Assembly: GCA_902363375.1 (NCBI GenBank)
Contig: CABIZX010000002.1
Location: 372,001 to 436,000, forward strand
Length of the DNA stretch: 64,000 bases
Source of the DNA: Clostridiaceae bacterium
GTDB taxonomy: Bacteria > Bacillota > Clostridia > Clostridiales > Clostridiaceae
Direction: 5' to 3'
Under the pieces are notes generated by a model, which saw only the letters and a list, made by a program, of their open reading frames with translations, made no database searches and was not told the DNA's origin. The translations under genes and the position numbers were made by a program. Positions 46,314 to 54,328 of this stretch are shown piece after piece. Numbering within the stretch: position 1 is the first letter of the stretch; every line of letters starts with the position of its first letter.

Positions 46314-47247
46314 TTATGCAATCATTTTTAAACTTATTAGGTTTATTTACAATGTAAATTCCAATACAAACTAATATAAGAGCTACTAAGTTTTTAAAGT
46401 GCCAAATAGATTCTTTTAAGAAGATGGCAGATAGAAAAACACCAAACACAGGAGTTAGAAAGTTGTATATAGATACCTTTCCTACATTATTATGCTTTAA
46501 TAGCATAGTCCATAGGGTAAAAGCTACGGAAGAAAGTAGAGCGAGATATAAAAGTAGTAGCATAGCAGCAGCAGATGGCATAGAGAATTGTGCGCCCCCA
46601 AGAACGCCTACAATTATAAGTAAAACTCCACCAAATAGTAGCTGCCAACCTGTAACTATCATGCTATCTTCTCTCTTAGCAGCCTCTTTGCTAATAAGTG
46701 ATCCTATGGCAAAAGATGCTGCAGCAAGAATAATAAAGCCTTCTCCCGTAAAAGTAAAACCACTTCCAAATTCACCGCCTAGGTTAATTATGACTACTCC
46801 TATAAAACCTACAATACAGCCTAAAATTTTCTGAGCATTTAATTTATCATCAGAGTATACAAAATGAGCAAGGATTACAGCCATAAAGGTTGCAGTACCA
46901 TTTAAGATAGAGCCCTTTACTCCAGTAGTATGAGAAAGTCCTATGTAGAAAAATAAGTACTCTAAAGTGGTTTGAATAAATCCAAGTAATGCAATGTGAC
47001 CTAACGCTTCCTTTTTAGGAGTTGGAAATTTCTTTTGGATTATCCAAGTAAGTAAAAGCACTAGAATACCAGCTAAAGCAAATCGGTTACCGGCGAAAAG
47101 AAGTTTGCTAAAAATATCATTTTCACCTATAGCAAATAGGGAATAACCAATTTTTATAGATGGATATGCACTTCCCCAAAGTAGGGTACATAACAGAGCC
47201 AAGGATAGAATAACGCTGTTTTTTTGAAAAATACCTTCTTCATTCAT
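46291..47247 (-). CDS. EamA-family (DMT) permease
   Basis: About 318 residues and ten membrane segments in two EamA repeats: LLWGSAYPSIKIGYSLFA in the first, and GSLISKEAAKRED with FLTPVFGVFLSAIFLKE in the second. Such proteins export amino acids, nucleosides or other metabolites. ATG 47247 follows AAAGGGGA; the upstream ATG at 47283 has no site. Its last codons lie inside the shared terminator. Confidence 0.87.
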   Translation of the reverse strand: MNEEGIFQKNSVILSLALLCTLLWGSAYPSIKIGYSLFAIGENDIFSKLLFAGNRFALAGILVLLLTWIIQKKFPTPKKEALGHIALLGFIQTTLEYLFFYIGLSHTTGVKGSILNGTATFMAVILAHFVYSDDKLNAQKILGCIVGFIGVVIINLGGEFGSGFTFTGEGFIILAAASFAIGSLISKEAAKREDSMIVTGWQLLFGGVLLIIVGVLGGAQFSMPSAAAMLLLLYLALLSSVAFTLWTMLLKHNNVGKVSIYNFLTPVFGVFLSAIFLKESIWHFKNLVALILVCIGIYIVNKPNKFKNDCIKNIDSPS

Positions 47248-47553
47248 AATTTCAATAATCCCCTTTATAAATTTAAATTCCATGAAACCGTATTTTAGAT
47301 ATTACAATTTGTTCATTATGATTATAAAAATTTTGAAATATCTAATTATCTCTATTAGAATTTTACTATTATATGAAACATATGTAAATGAGCTTCAACA
47401 TTTATTTGCTAATGTACTAAGATTCATATCAACTAAATTACTAAAGCTACCTTTTTATTTAAAGTTTTAATGTAAGTATATAAGGAAAAGTTAGGAAAAC
47501 AGAGATTAATAAATCTTGAGTAAATTAATCATATATAATCAATGAAAAAGTAG

Positions 47554-47602
47554 TTGAAAATTGTTATCAATTAGGTTATTATGAAAATGATAAAAATTAT
47601 CA
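47554..47602 (+). promoter_or_regulatory. Probable Fur box pair
   Basis: TGATAAAAATTATCA (47588-47602) is a 7-1-7 inverted repeat one base off the Fur/PerR-type TGATAATnATTATCA. A second imperfect copy, TTGAAAATTGTTATCAA, lies at 47554-47570. Both precede the siderophore uptake operon, so iron repression is expected. Confidence 0.65.
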
Positions 47603-47726
47603 ATTGGTTTTGTGTTTTAATTGATAATAAAATATTAGCTGATATAGAGTATATAACTTGTGTTGAGAAAACTAGAATTTTACATATATGAGGATTCAGC
47701 AATACATAAGAAGGTTTGGAGGAATT

Positions 47727-48680
47727 ATGAAAAAGAAATATCTAATTCCTATATTTATAATACTGGCAATAGCTTCAGTATTTATAGGGGTTCAAAATAT
47801 AACACTTACGGATATACTACAATGGAATCAAAATAAGATAAATGTAATAATTTTAACCAGATTACCACGTCTTATAAGTATAGTGGTAGCAGGAGTTGGG
47901 ATGAGTGTTGGTGGAGTTATAATGCAACAAATTAGTAATAATAAATTTGTTTCCCCAAGCACAGCAGCTACTGTAGACTCTGCAAAGCTTGGAGTATTAG
48001 TATCCATGCTATTGTTTTCATCAACAACTTTAATGGAAAAAATGATAACAGCATTTATATTTGCCCTTCTTGGAACCTTTGTATTTATGAAAATACTTAA
48101 AACTATAAAAATGAAAAATGTTATATTCATTCCTTTAGTAGGGATAATGGTAGGAAACGTTATAGGATCTATGACTGATTTCTTTGCATATAAAAGCAAT
48201 TTAGTACAAAGTATGGGAACTTTTCTTCAAGGGGATTTCTCTATGATTATAAAAGGAAATTATGAACTATTATATTTAACAATTCCTTTATTAGTAATAG
48301 CCTTATTATATGCTAATAAATTTACAATTATAGGGATGGGAGAAGATATATCTTCTAATCTAGGGCTTAACTATAATAGAGTATCTAATATTGGAGTTAT
48401 AATAGTTGCATTAATTTCGGCTTTAGTAGTAATAACAGTTGGAAATATACCCTTTATAGGACTTATAGTTCCCAATATAGTATCAATATTTAAAGGTGAC
48501 AACCTTAGTAAAAATATATGGGATACAGCTTTATTTGGAGCCATATTTGTACTAGCTTGTGACATTATAGGTAGACTTATTATTTATCCATATGAAATAC
48601 CTATAAGTCTTACAGTTGGAGTTATAGGAAGTATCATATTCCTTTACCTTATATTTAGGAGGAATAGAAATGAAGGATAA
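47727..48680 (+). CDS. Siderophore ABC permease (FecCD/YclN type)
   Basis: About 317 residues with nine to ten membrane segments. It has ITLTDILQWNQ, RLPRLISIVVAGVGMSVGG and the cytoplasmic coupling region GNIPFIGLIVPNIVSIF of FecCD permeases. ATG 47727 follows GGAGG (47718-47722). The order permease-permease-ATPase-binding protein matches the Bacillus petrobactin system yclNOPQ. It overlaps the second permease gene by 11 bases. Confidence 0.9.
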   Translation: MKKKYLIPIFIILAIASVFIGVQNITLTDILQWNQNKINVIILTRLPRLISIVVAGVGMSVGGVIMQQISNNKFVSPSTAATVDSAKLGVLVSMLLFSSTTLMEKMITAFIFALLGTFVFMKILKTIKMKNVIFIPLVGIMVGNVIGSMTDFFAYKSNLVQSMGTFLQGDFSMIIKGNYELLYLTIPLLVIALLYANKFTIIGMGEDISSNLGLNYNRVSNIGVIIVALISALVVITVGNIPFIGLIVPNIVSIFKGDNLSKNIWDTALFGAIFVLACDIIGRLIIYPYEIPISLTVGVIGSIIFLYLIFRRNRNEG

Positions 48681-49629
48681 TAGAGATAAAAAGAAACTGT
48701 ACATACTTGGAATAGTTGCAATAGCTGTTATAGGATTATTTTTATTCCAAGGATTAAACGCACGAAATTGGGACTATAATTTATCAAAGAGAATTCCTAA
48801 AGTTATAGCTATAGCAATTACTGGAGGGTCAATTGCATTTTCATCTATGATATTTCAAACTGTAACCAATAATAGAATTTTAACGCCAAGTATATTAGGA
48901 CTTGATTCACTATACATGTTTGTGCAGACAATATCTGTATTTCTATTTGGTGTATCAAGTATATTTATGACAAATAAAAATGTAAACTTCTTATTATCTG
49001 TAGGAGTAATGTTAATTGGAACTTTAATTTTATATAAATTACTATTTAAAAAGAATGGAAGCAATAATATCTTCTTTTTATTATTGGTTGGAACAGTATT
49101 AGGAACATTATTTAAGAGTATGACATCTTTTATGCAGGTCATGATTGATCCTAATGAATTTGAAGTATTGCAAAGTAAGATGTTTGCTAGCTTTGCTAAT
49201 GTCAATACAGACATATTATTAATATCTATAATAGCTATACTTATAATTTTTGTATTAGTTTATGAGGATATAAAAAAGCTAGATGTGATGCTTTTAGGAA
49301 GAGATCAGGCAATGAACTTAGGAATAGATTTTGATAAGTTCTCTAGGAAAATATTATTAATTGTTGCTATATTAGTATCTATTTCTACAGCTTTAGTTGG
49401 TCAAATAACATTCCTTGGGCTACTAGTAGTAAATCTATCTTATCAGTTTTTCAATACATATAAACATAGTTATCAAATAATAGGAAGCATACTGATAAGC
49501 ATAATTGCATTAGTAGGAGGGCAATTTGTAGTAGAAAGAATACTGAATTTTGGAAGTACAGTAAGTATAATAATTAATTTTATTGGTGGAATCTACTTTA
49601 TATATCTTTTAATGAGGGAGGGCAAATAA
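48670..49629 (+). CDS. Siderophore ABC permease (FecCD/YclO type)
   Basis: 319 residues, again FecCD family: RIPKVIAIAITGGSIAFS near the start and ALVGQITFLGLLVVNLSYQ as the coupling region. The start follows TAGGAGG inside the preceding gene. It should form a heterodimeric channel with the first permease. Confidence 0.9.
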   Translation: MKDNRDKKKLYILGIVAIAVIGLFLFQGLNARNWDYNLSKRIPKVIAIAITGGSIAFSSMIFQTVTNNRILTPSILGLDSLYMFVQTISVFLFGVSSIFMTNKNVNFLLSVGVMLIGTLILYKLLFKKNGSNNIFFLLLVGTVLGTLFKSMTSFMQVMIDPNEFEVLQSKMFASFANVNTDILLISIIAILIIFVLVYEDIKKLDVMLLGRDQAMNLGIDFDKFSRKILLIVAILVSISTALVGQITFLGLLVVNLSYQFFNTYKHSYQIIGSILISIIALVGGQFVVERILNFGSTVSIIINFIGGIYFIYLLMREGK

Positions 49630-50385
49630 ATGATAGAAGTTAGAAATATAGTTAAAAAATATGGAGATAAGGCAGTAGTAGACAAGGTATCTTTAAATAT
49701 AGAAAAAGGAAAGATTACTTCTTTCATAGGGCCTAATGGAGCAGGAAAAAGTACTTTATTATCAATGATATCTCGTATTATGAAAAAAGATGAAGGTGAA
49801 GTTATCATAGATGGTAAGGAGCTAGAAAAGTGGGATACTAAGGAACTTGCTAAAAAAATAGCTATACTTAAACAATCAAACAATATAAACGTGAGATTAA
49901 CTATAAAGGAAATAGTCAGCTTTGGACGTTACCCTCATTGTGAAGGCAGACTTACAAAGGAAGATATGAAATATGTAGATGAAGCTATAGAATATATGCA
50001 GCTTAAGGACATAGAAAATAGATATCTAGATGAACTTAGTGGTGGGCAAAGACAAAGAGCATATATTGCCATGGTAATTGCTCAAAATACTGAATATGTA
50101 TTACTAGATGAACCATTAAATAACTTAGATATGAAACATTCAGTTCAAATGATGAAGGTTCTAAGAGGGTTAGCAGATGACCTTGGAAAGACTGTAATAA
50201 TAGTTATGCATGATATAAACTTTGCTTCAGTTTACTCAGATAAAATAGTTATTCTGAAAGATGGAAAGATAATTAAGAATGACGTCACTGAAGCTATAAT
50301 CTCAAAAGAAGTTTTAGAAGACGTATATGAAATTGACTTCAATATTAAAAATATAAACGGAAACAACATCTGCGTATATTTCTAA
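49630..50385 (+). CDS. Siderophore ABC transporter ATPase (YclP type)
   Basis: 251 residues with Walker A GPNGAGKST, VRLTIKEIVSFGRYPH (FepC/YclP-type Q-loop region), signature LSGGQRQR, Walker B YVLLDEPLNNLD and VMHDINFAS. It begins immediately after the permease stop. It powers ferric-siderophore import. Confidence 0.92.
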   Translation: MIEVRNIVKKYGDKAVVDKVSLNIEKGKITSFIGPNGAGKSTLLSMISRIMKKDEGEVIIDGKELEKWDTKELAKKIAILKQSNNINVRLTIKEIVSFGRYPHCEGRLTKEDMKYVDEAIEYMQLKDIENRYLDELSGGQRQRAYIAMVIAQNTEYVLLDEPLNNLDMKHSVQMMKVLRGLADDLGKTVIIVMHDINFASVYSDKIVILKDGKIIKNDVTEAIISKEVLEDVYEIDFNIKNINGNNICVYF

Positions 50386-50391
50386 GTGACA

Positions 50392-50614
50392 CTCAAAATT
50401 TTATATTTTGTTAGTGGAGCTTACTCATTCGAACTAATGTGAGAAGGAGTATCCTTGCGAGCAAAGCGAGAAGTTGCTTTAGCAACATAGCTCAAAATTT
50501 TATATTTTGTTAGTGGAACTTACTCATTGGAACGAACGTGACAAGGAGTTTCATTTTAAATACGAATGTGAGAATGAATGTCCTTGCGAGAAAAACGAGA
50601 AACTATAACATAGT
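50392..50614 (+). repeat. 99-bp tandem duplication in the siderophore operon
   Basis: Two copies begin CTCAAAATTTTATATTTTGT at 50392 and 50491. Each contains TACTCATT, a G-A-rich GTGAnAAGGAGT and a CCTTGCGAGnAAA-CGAGAA segment. The second copy holds an extra piece of about 25 bases. No ORF is present. It separates the ATPase from the binding-protein gene. Confidence 0.8.
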
Positions 50615-50731
50615 AAAATATAAATTCTTTTAACTAAAAATTAAAGGAATTTTATTTATAAATAAAAATAGATATTTAGGATTTAAGAAAAAGTAGTAAT
50701 TAGGTATAAATGAAAGGAATAGGTGGAATAA

Positions 50732-51688
50732 ATGAACAAGAAAAAAATTGGTATAATAGTTGGGGTTGCTATAGTTGCATTAGTTGGTGTATTTGCAGCT
50801 ACAAAGTTAGGTAATAAGGAAATAGGAGAAAAAGCTGGGGAAAGTATAACAATAACTCATACAGCAGGAGAAACAGAAGTGCCTAAAACCCCAAAGAAGG
50901 TAGTAGTATTAGATTATGCATCTTTAGATATTATGGATTCAATGGAAATAGAAGGATTAGTAGGATTACCACAAAAGAATTTACCAACATATTTATCAGA
51001 TTATAAAAGTGATAAATATGAAGACTTAGGTGGATTAAAAGAGTTTAGCTTAGAGAAAATTAATGAGTTAGATCCAGATTTAATAATTATAGAAGGTAGA
51101 CAAGCTGATTATTACGATGCCCTTTCAGCTATTGCTCCAACAATACAATTAGGAACAGATTCTAAAAACTACTTAAAATCATTAGAAACAAATGTAAACA
51201 CAATAGGAAAAATATTTGACAAAGAAGATTCAGCAACATCTAAATTAAAGGAACTTAATAAAAGAGTTGAAGCTGTGGGAAATAAAGTAAAGGAGAAAGG
51301 ATTAAATGCTTTAGCTACTATAGTAACAGATGGATCTATGAGTGTATATGGTGCAGGATCAAGATTTTCAATTATATTTAATGAATTTGGATTTGTGCCA
51401 ACAGATGCGAATATAGAAGTGGCAAACCATGGACAAAATATAACTTATGAATACTTATTAGCTAAAAATCCAAATTATCTTTTTGTAATTGATAAAGCAG
51501 CAGGAACAAGCGGAACAGAAGATTATTCAGCAGCTAAAGAAGTAATAGAAAATGATTTAGTTAAAACTATAGATGCATATAAAAATGGAAATATAGTATA
51601 TCTAAACTCCCAAGCTTGGTATGTTGGAGGAGCGGGACTTAAAGCTGCAGACTTAATGATAGCAGATATGGAAGCTATCGTTAAATAA
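50732..51688 (+). CDS. Siderophore-binding protein (YclQ/FatB type), no lipobox
   Basis: 318 residues of the class III (FecB-like) binding fold: KKVVVLDYASLDIMDSMEI, LDPDLIIIEGRQADYYDAL, and NHGQNITYEYLLAKNPNYLF with VIDKAAGTSGT, which closely resembles YclQ/CeuE for petrobactin and catecholates. The N-terminus is a basic-plus-hydrophobic helix (IGIIVGVAIVALVGVFAAT) without any Cys, so it is a membrane-anchored or secreted form rather than a lipoprotein. The start follows AAAGGAATAGG. Confidence 0.88.
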   Translation: MNKKKIGIIVGVAIVALVGVFAATKLGNKEIGEKAGESITITHTAGETEVPKTPKKVVVLDYASLDIMDSMEIEGLVGLPQKNLPTYLSDYKSDKYEDLGGLKEFSLEKINELDPDLIIIEGRQADYYDALSAIAPTIQLGTDSKNYLKSLETNVNTIGKIFDKEDSATSKLKELNKRVEAVGNKVKEKGLNALATIVTDGSMSVYGAGSRFSIIFNEFGFVPTDANIEVANHGQNITYEYLLAKNPNYLFVIDKAAGTSGTEDYSAAKEVIENDLVKTIDAYKNGNIVYLNSQAWYVGGAGLKAADLMIADMEAIVK

Positions 51689-51701
51689 TAAAGTTAAATT
51701 T

Positions 51702-51772
51702 AAAGGGACTTTCACAAAATACATTATTAATATTTTTTTATATTAGTTTATTTTGAGAAAGCCTTTTTTATA
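51702..51772 (+). terminator. Terminator, short form of the palindromic repeat
   Basis: Arms AAAGGGACTTTCACAAAATA (51702-51721) and TATTTTGAGAAAGCCTTT (51749-51766), then TTTTA. Its loop (AATATTTTTTTATATT) matches the repeat at 4571. Confidence 0.85.
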
Positions 51773-51896
51773 TACGTAAATTTAAGTGTAAATATTTTAG
51801 GAAAAATTTAGTATATATAATCGAAAATATAGAAATTATAATTGATAGTAGAATAAATCGATAAACTGCATATTTATATACAGAGGGGGTGTTTCT

Positions 51897-53039
51897 ATGA
51901 AAAGTAGAAATAACAGTAATTATAGGGGGATTGATATAAGTAGTTGGCAAGGTAATGTAGATTTTAAAAAAGTTAAGGATAGTGGGATAGAAATAGTTTA
52001 TATTAAAGCAACAGAAGGAACAAGCTATGTTAATAATTATTTATCGTGCTCTTATACAAATGCCAAAGCCCAAGGATTAAAGATAGGATTTTATCACTTT
52101 TTCTTAGGTGGAGTAGATCCTATAGCTCAAGCTAGGCATTTCGTAAACACTATTGGAAATAGAGAATCAAATTGTAGGTTAGCCATTGATATAGAGCAAA
52201 CTAATGGATTAGATAAAACATCACTAACTAGTGCTGCTATTAAATTTTTAGAAGAAGTAAAGAGAGTAACAGGTAAGGGTATTGTGGTTTACACCTATAC
52301 AAATTTTGCCCAAACTAGTTTAGATAATAGGCTAGGAGTATATCCTTTATGGATTGCAGAATATGGAGTAAGTAGACCGGCTAATAATCCAATATGGAGC
52401 CAGTGGGTTGGATTCCAGCATTCAAGTACCGGTAGGGTGCCTGGAGTAAGCGGAAATTGTGATTTGAATGAGTTTGATGAAGGTATTTTACTAAATAAAG
52501 AAAGCATACCATCAAATCCAAGTAAAGATGAAGATAAAGAAGATAATAAATATCATATAGTAAAAGCAGGAGATACCTTAAGTGAAATAGCAGAAAAATA
52601 CAATATAACTTATCAAGTATTAGTTTCTCTTAACGGTATATCTAATCCGAATCTCATATATGCAGGACAGAGAATATTATTGCCATCAGGAAGTAGCACT
52701 TCAACAGGTGAAAGTAGCAGTAGTGCATCGTATTATATAGTAAAAGCAGGAGACAATTTAAGCGAAATAGCACAGAGGTATGGTATTACACCTCAGGTTT
52801 TAGCCAATATTAACAATATATCAAATCTAAACCTAATATATCCAGGACAAAAGATACTGTTACCATCAAAGAATAGCAATTCAGGAAGTAGTGGTGCAGT
52901 TTATTATACAGTAAAATCCGGCGATACTTTAAGTGAGATAGCACAAAGGTATGGAACCACAGCTAAAGCTATAGCAAAGATTAACAATATAGCAAATATT
53001 AATTTAATATATGTAGGACAAGTTCTGAAAATAAAGTAA
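51897..53039 (+). CDS. GH25 lysozyme with three LysM repeats
   Basis: 380 residues. Residues about 10-195 form a glycoside hydrolase 25 muramidase domain: [32 protein letters not shown] and the active-site AIDIEQTNG. Three LysM peptidoglycan-binding repeats follow (about 215-265, 280-330, 335-380), each with a [14 protein letters not shown] start and an NLIYxGQ end. No signal peptide is visible, so it must reach the wall by another path such as spore or mother-cell lysis. The start follows AGAGGGGGTG. Confidence 0.9.
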   Translation: MKSRNNSNYRGIDISSWQGNVDFKKVKDSGIEIVYIKATEGTSYVNNYLSCSYTNAKAQGLKIGFYHFFLGGVDPIAQARHFVNTIGNRESNCRLAIDIEQTNGLDKTSLTSAAIKFLEEVKRVTGKGIVVYTYTNFAQTSLDNRLGVYPLWIAEYGVSRPANNPIWSQWVGFQHSSTGRVPGVSGNCDLNEFDEGILLNKESIPSNPSKDEDKEDNKYHIVKAGDTLSEIAEKYNITYQVLVSLNGISNPNLIYAGQRILLPSGSSTSTGESSSSASYYIVKAGDNLSEIAQRYGITPQVLANINNISNLNLIYPGQKILLPSKNSNSGSSGAVYYTVKSGDTLSEIAQRYGTTAKAIAKINNIANINLIYVGQVLKIK

Positions 53040-53047
53040 GATAATGG

Positions 53048-53079
53048 GAGAATCATATTTTAATGATTCTCTTTTTTTA
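53048..53079 (+). terminator. Terminator of the lysozyme gene
   Basis: GAGAATCAT / ATGATTCTC (53048-53056 and 53063-53071), then a run of seven T residues. Confidence 0.88.
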
Positions 53080-53207
53080 TGACTGTAAAAATGTTCACTT
53101 AGCCTTTAGTATATGGAGCAGTTAATAAAATTTTAAGGGTATAAGTATAAAATCAAATGTAATACATTATTTAAAATAAAATTAACATTTTACTTTATTA
53201 TGATTAA

Positions 53208-53235
53208 TTGACATAAAATATAGAAGTGTTATACT
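53208..53235 (+). promoter_or_regulatory. Sigma-A-type promoter without a downstream gene
   Basis: TTGACA (53208-53213), a 16-base spacer and TATACT (53230-53235). No ORF follows for about 1 kb; a weak hairpin (CATCT / AGATG then GTTTTT) lies at 53369-53390. Confidence 0.5.
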
Positions 53236-53515
53236 TTGGATAACACCGTTTATAAATATTTATAAATTGCTTTATTTTAAATATAAATTACAGTATTAAG
53301 TTCACAAAATATTTAGCTATAGAGTGACTAACTTATATTATTTAAATCATTTTGAAATAGAAAAAATTCATCTATTTAAAGATGGTTTTTGTGTTAAAAA
53401 TTTACATTAATATTCTTGAATATATATTTTAATTTAAAGTTTTTCAATCCTTTTGCTATTGCTTTAGAATGAGAAGAAAAATACAAAAAAATAAAAAAAT
53501 GTAGAAAAATATAAT

Positions 53516-53543
53516 TTGAAATTTTATTATTTTGTATTATAAT
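53516..53543 (+). promoter_or_regulatory. Promoter of a candidate small RNA
   Basis: TTGAAA (53516-53521), a 16-base spacer and TATAAT (53538-53543). It is followed about 115 bases later by a strong terminator. Confidence 0.55.
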
Positions 53544-53549
53544 AGCAAT

Positions 53550-53697
53550 ATAGAACAAATTTTTTATGCTATATATTAAAAATTTAATATATAATTAGTT
53601 TCATTTAAAATTTCCCTATAATTTTAAAAGAACTAGACATTAAACAAGACGCAGATAGGAAAGGTCTACTATGTAAGTGGTAGACCTTTTCTATTTT
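53550..53697 (+). ncRNA. Candidate small RNA
   Basis: A transcript of about 145 bases is implied by the promoter at 53516 and the terminator hairpin GAAAGGTCTAC / GTAGACCTTTTC (53659-53669 and 53680-53691) with CTATTTTT after it. It contains no ORF with a ribosome binding site. The unpaired-looking stretch AACTAGACATTAAACAAGAC lies before the hairpin. I recognise no known RNA family. Confidence 0.4.
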
Positions 53698-53780
53698 TAA
53701 TATAATAAATTAATTTGGTGTTATTAAATATTATTTTTTTAGAGTAAAAACCATAAAATGTTAATGAATTGAAAAATTGT

Positions 53781-53808
53781 TTGACAATCTTAAAAATATA
53801 GATATAAT
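53781..53808 (+). promoter_or_regulatory. Promoter of the metG T-box leader
   Basis: TTGACA (53781-53786), a 16-base spacer and TATAAT (53803-53808). Confidence 0.7.
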
Positions 53809-53829
53809 TTAAATTATAATAAATAAATG

Positions 53830-54168
53830 CAAGGAAAAGGAAAGTATCTTTAAGAACACTCCTACAGAGAGCTTTTATTGGTGAGAAGAAGCAGAGGATA
53901 TTAAGGAGAAAATGGCCTTGGAGCAGTGCACCGAGATTTTGATATTAAGGCTGCAACGGGTTCACCCGTAATAGTGATAGAGTATAACTATAAAGTAGAG
54001 GCTTATAGAGAAGCATTATTTAATGGTAGTTTAAATAAGTTTTTTATAAGTATTTAATTGTAGCGTACTTGAAGAGGTTTATATTGTGAAATATAAATGA
54101 AGTAGGATGGTAACACGAAGTTTTAACTCTCGTTCCTAAGATTAATTTCTTAGGAATGGGAGTTTTTT
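53830..54168 (+). promoter_or_regulatory. T-box leader of metG with terminator
   Basis: Stem I shows AGAGAGC, TTGGTGAGAAG and the distal-loop TGGCCTTGGAGCAGTG pattern. The T-box core AGGATGGTAACACG lies at 54104-54117. The terminator (ACTCTCGTTCCTAAG / CTTAGGAATGGGAGT, 54126-54163, then TTTTTT) competes with the antiterminator. Uncharged tRNA should allow read-through into the synthetase gene. The specifier triplet could not be assigned with confidence; no ATG is visible at the expected place. Confidence 0.88.
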
Positions 54169-54328
54169 AGTTTTATTTAAAAGTTCTATAAGAAAAACTT
54201 ATTCTACAAAGTGGAGATTACAGAAGCTTTTTTATAGTATAAAAAAATTCTCAGATTTCTATTAGAGTCTATTGATATGTTTCATATGTTTATAAGAAGT
54301 AAATAAGTATTAAAAGGAGGATAATAAG

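Noticed and set aside
47282..47470. 62-codon open frame on the plus strand before the siderophore operon
   Set aside because: No ribosome binding site, AT-driven composition (Ile, Leu, Tyr, Lys) and overlap with the leader of the divergent EamA gene; probably chance.
50392..50614. Tandem repeats considered as a CRISPR array
   Set aside because: Only two diverged units, no regular spacers of constant length, and no cas genes in the window.
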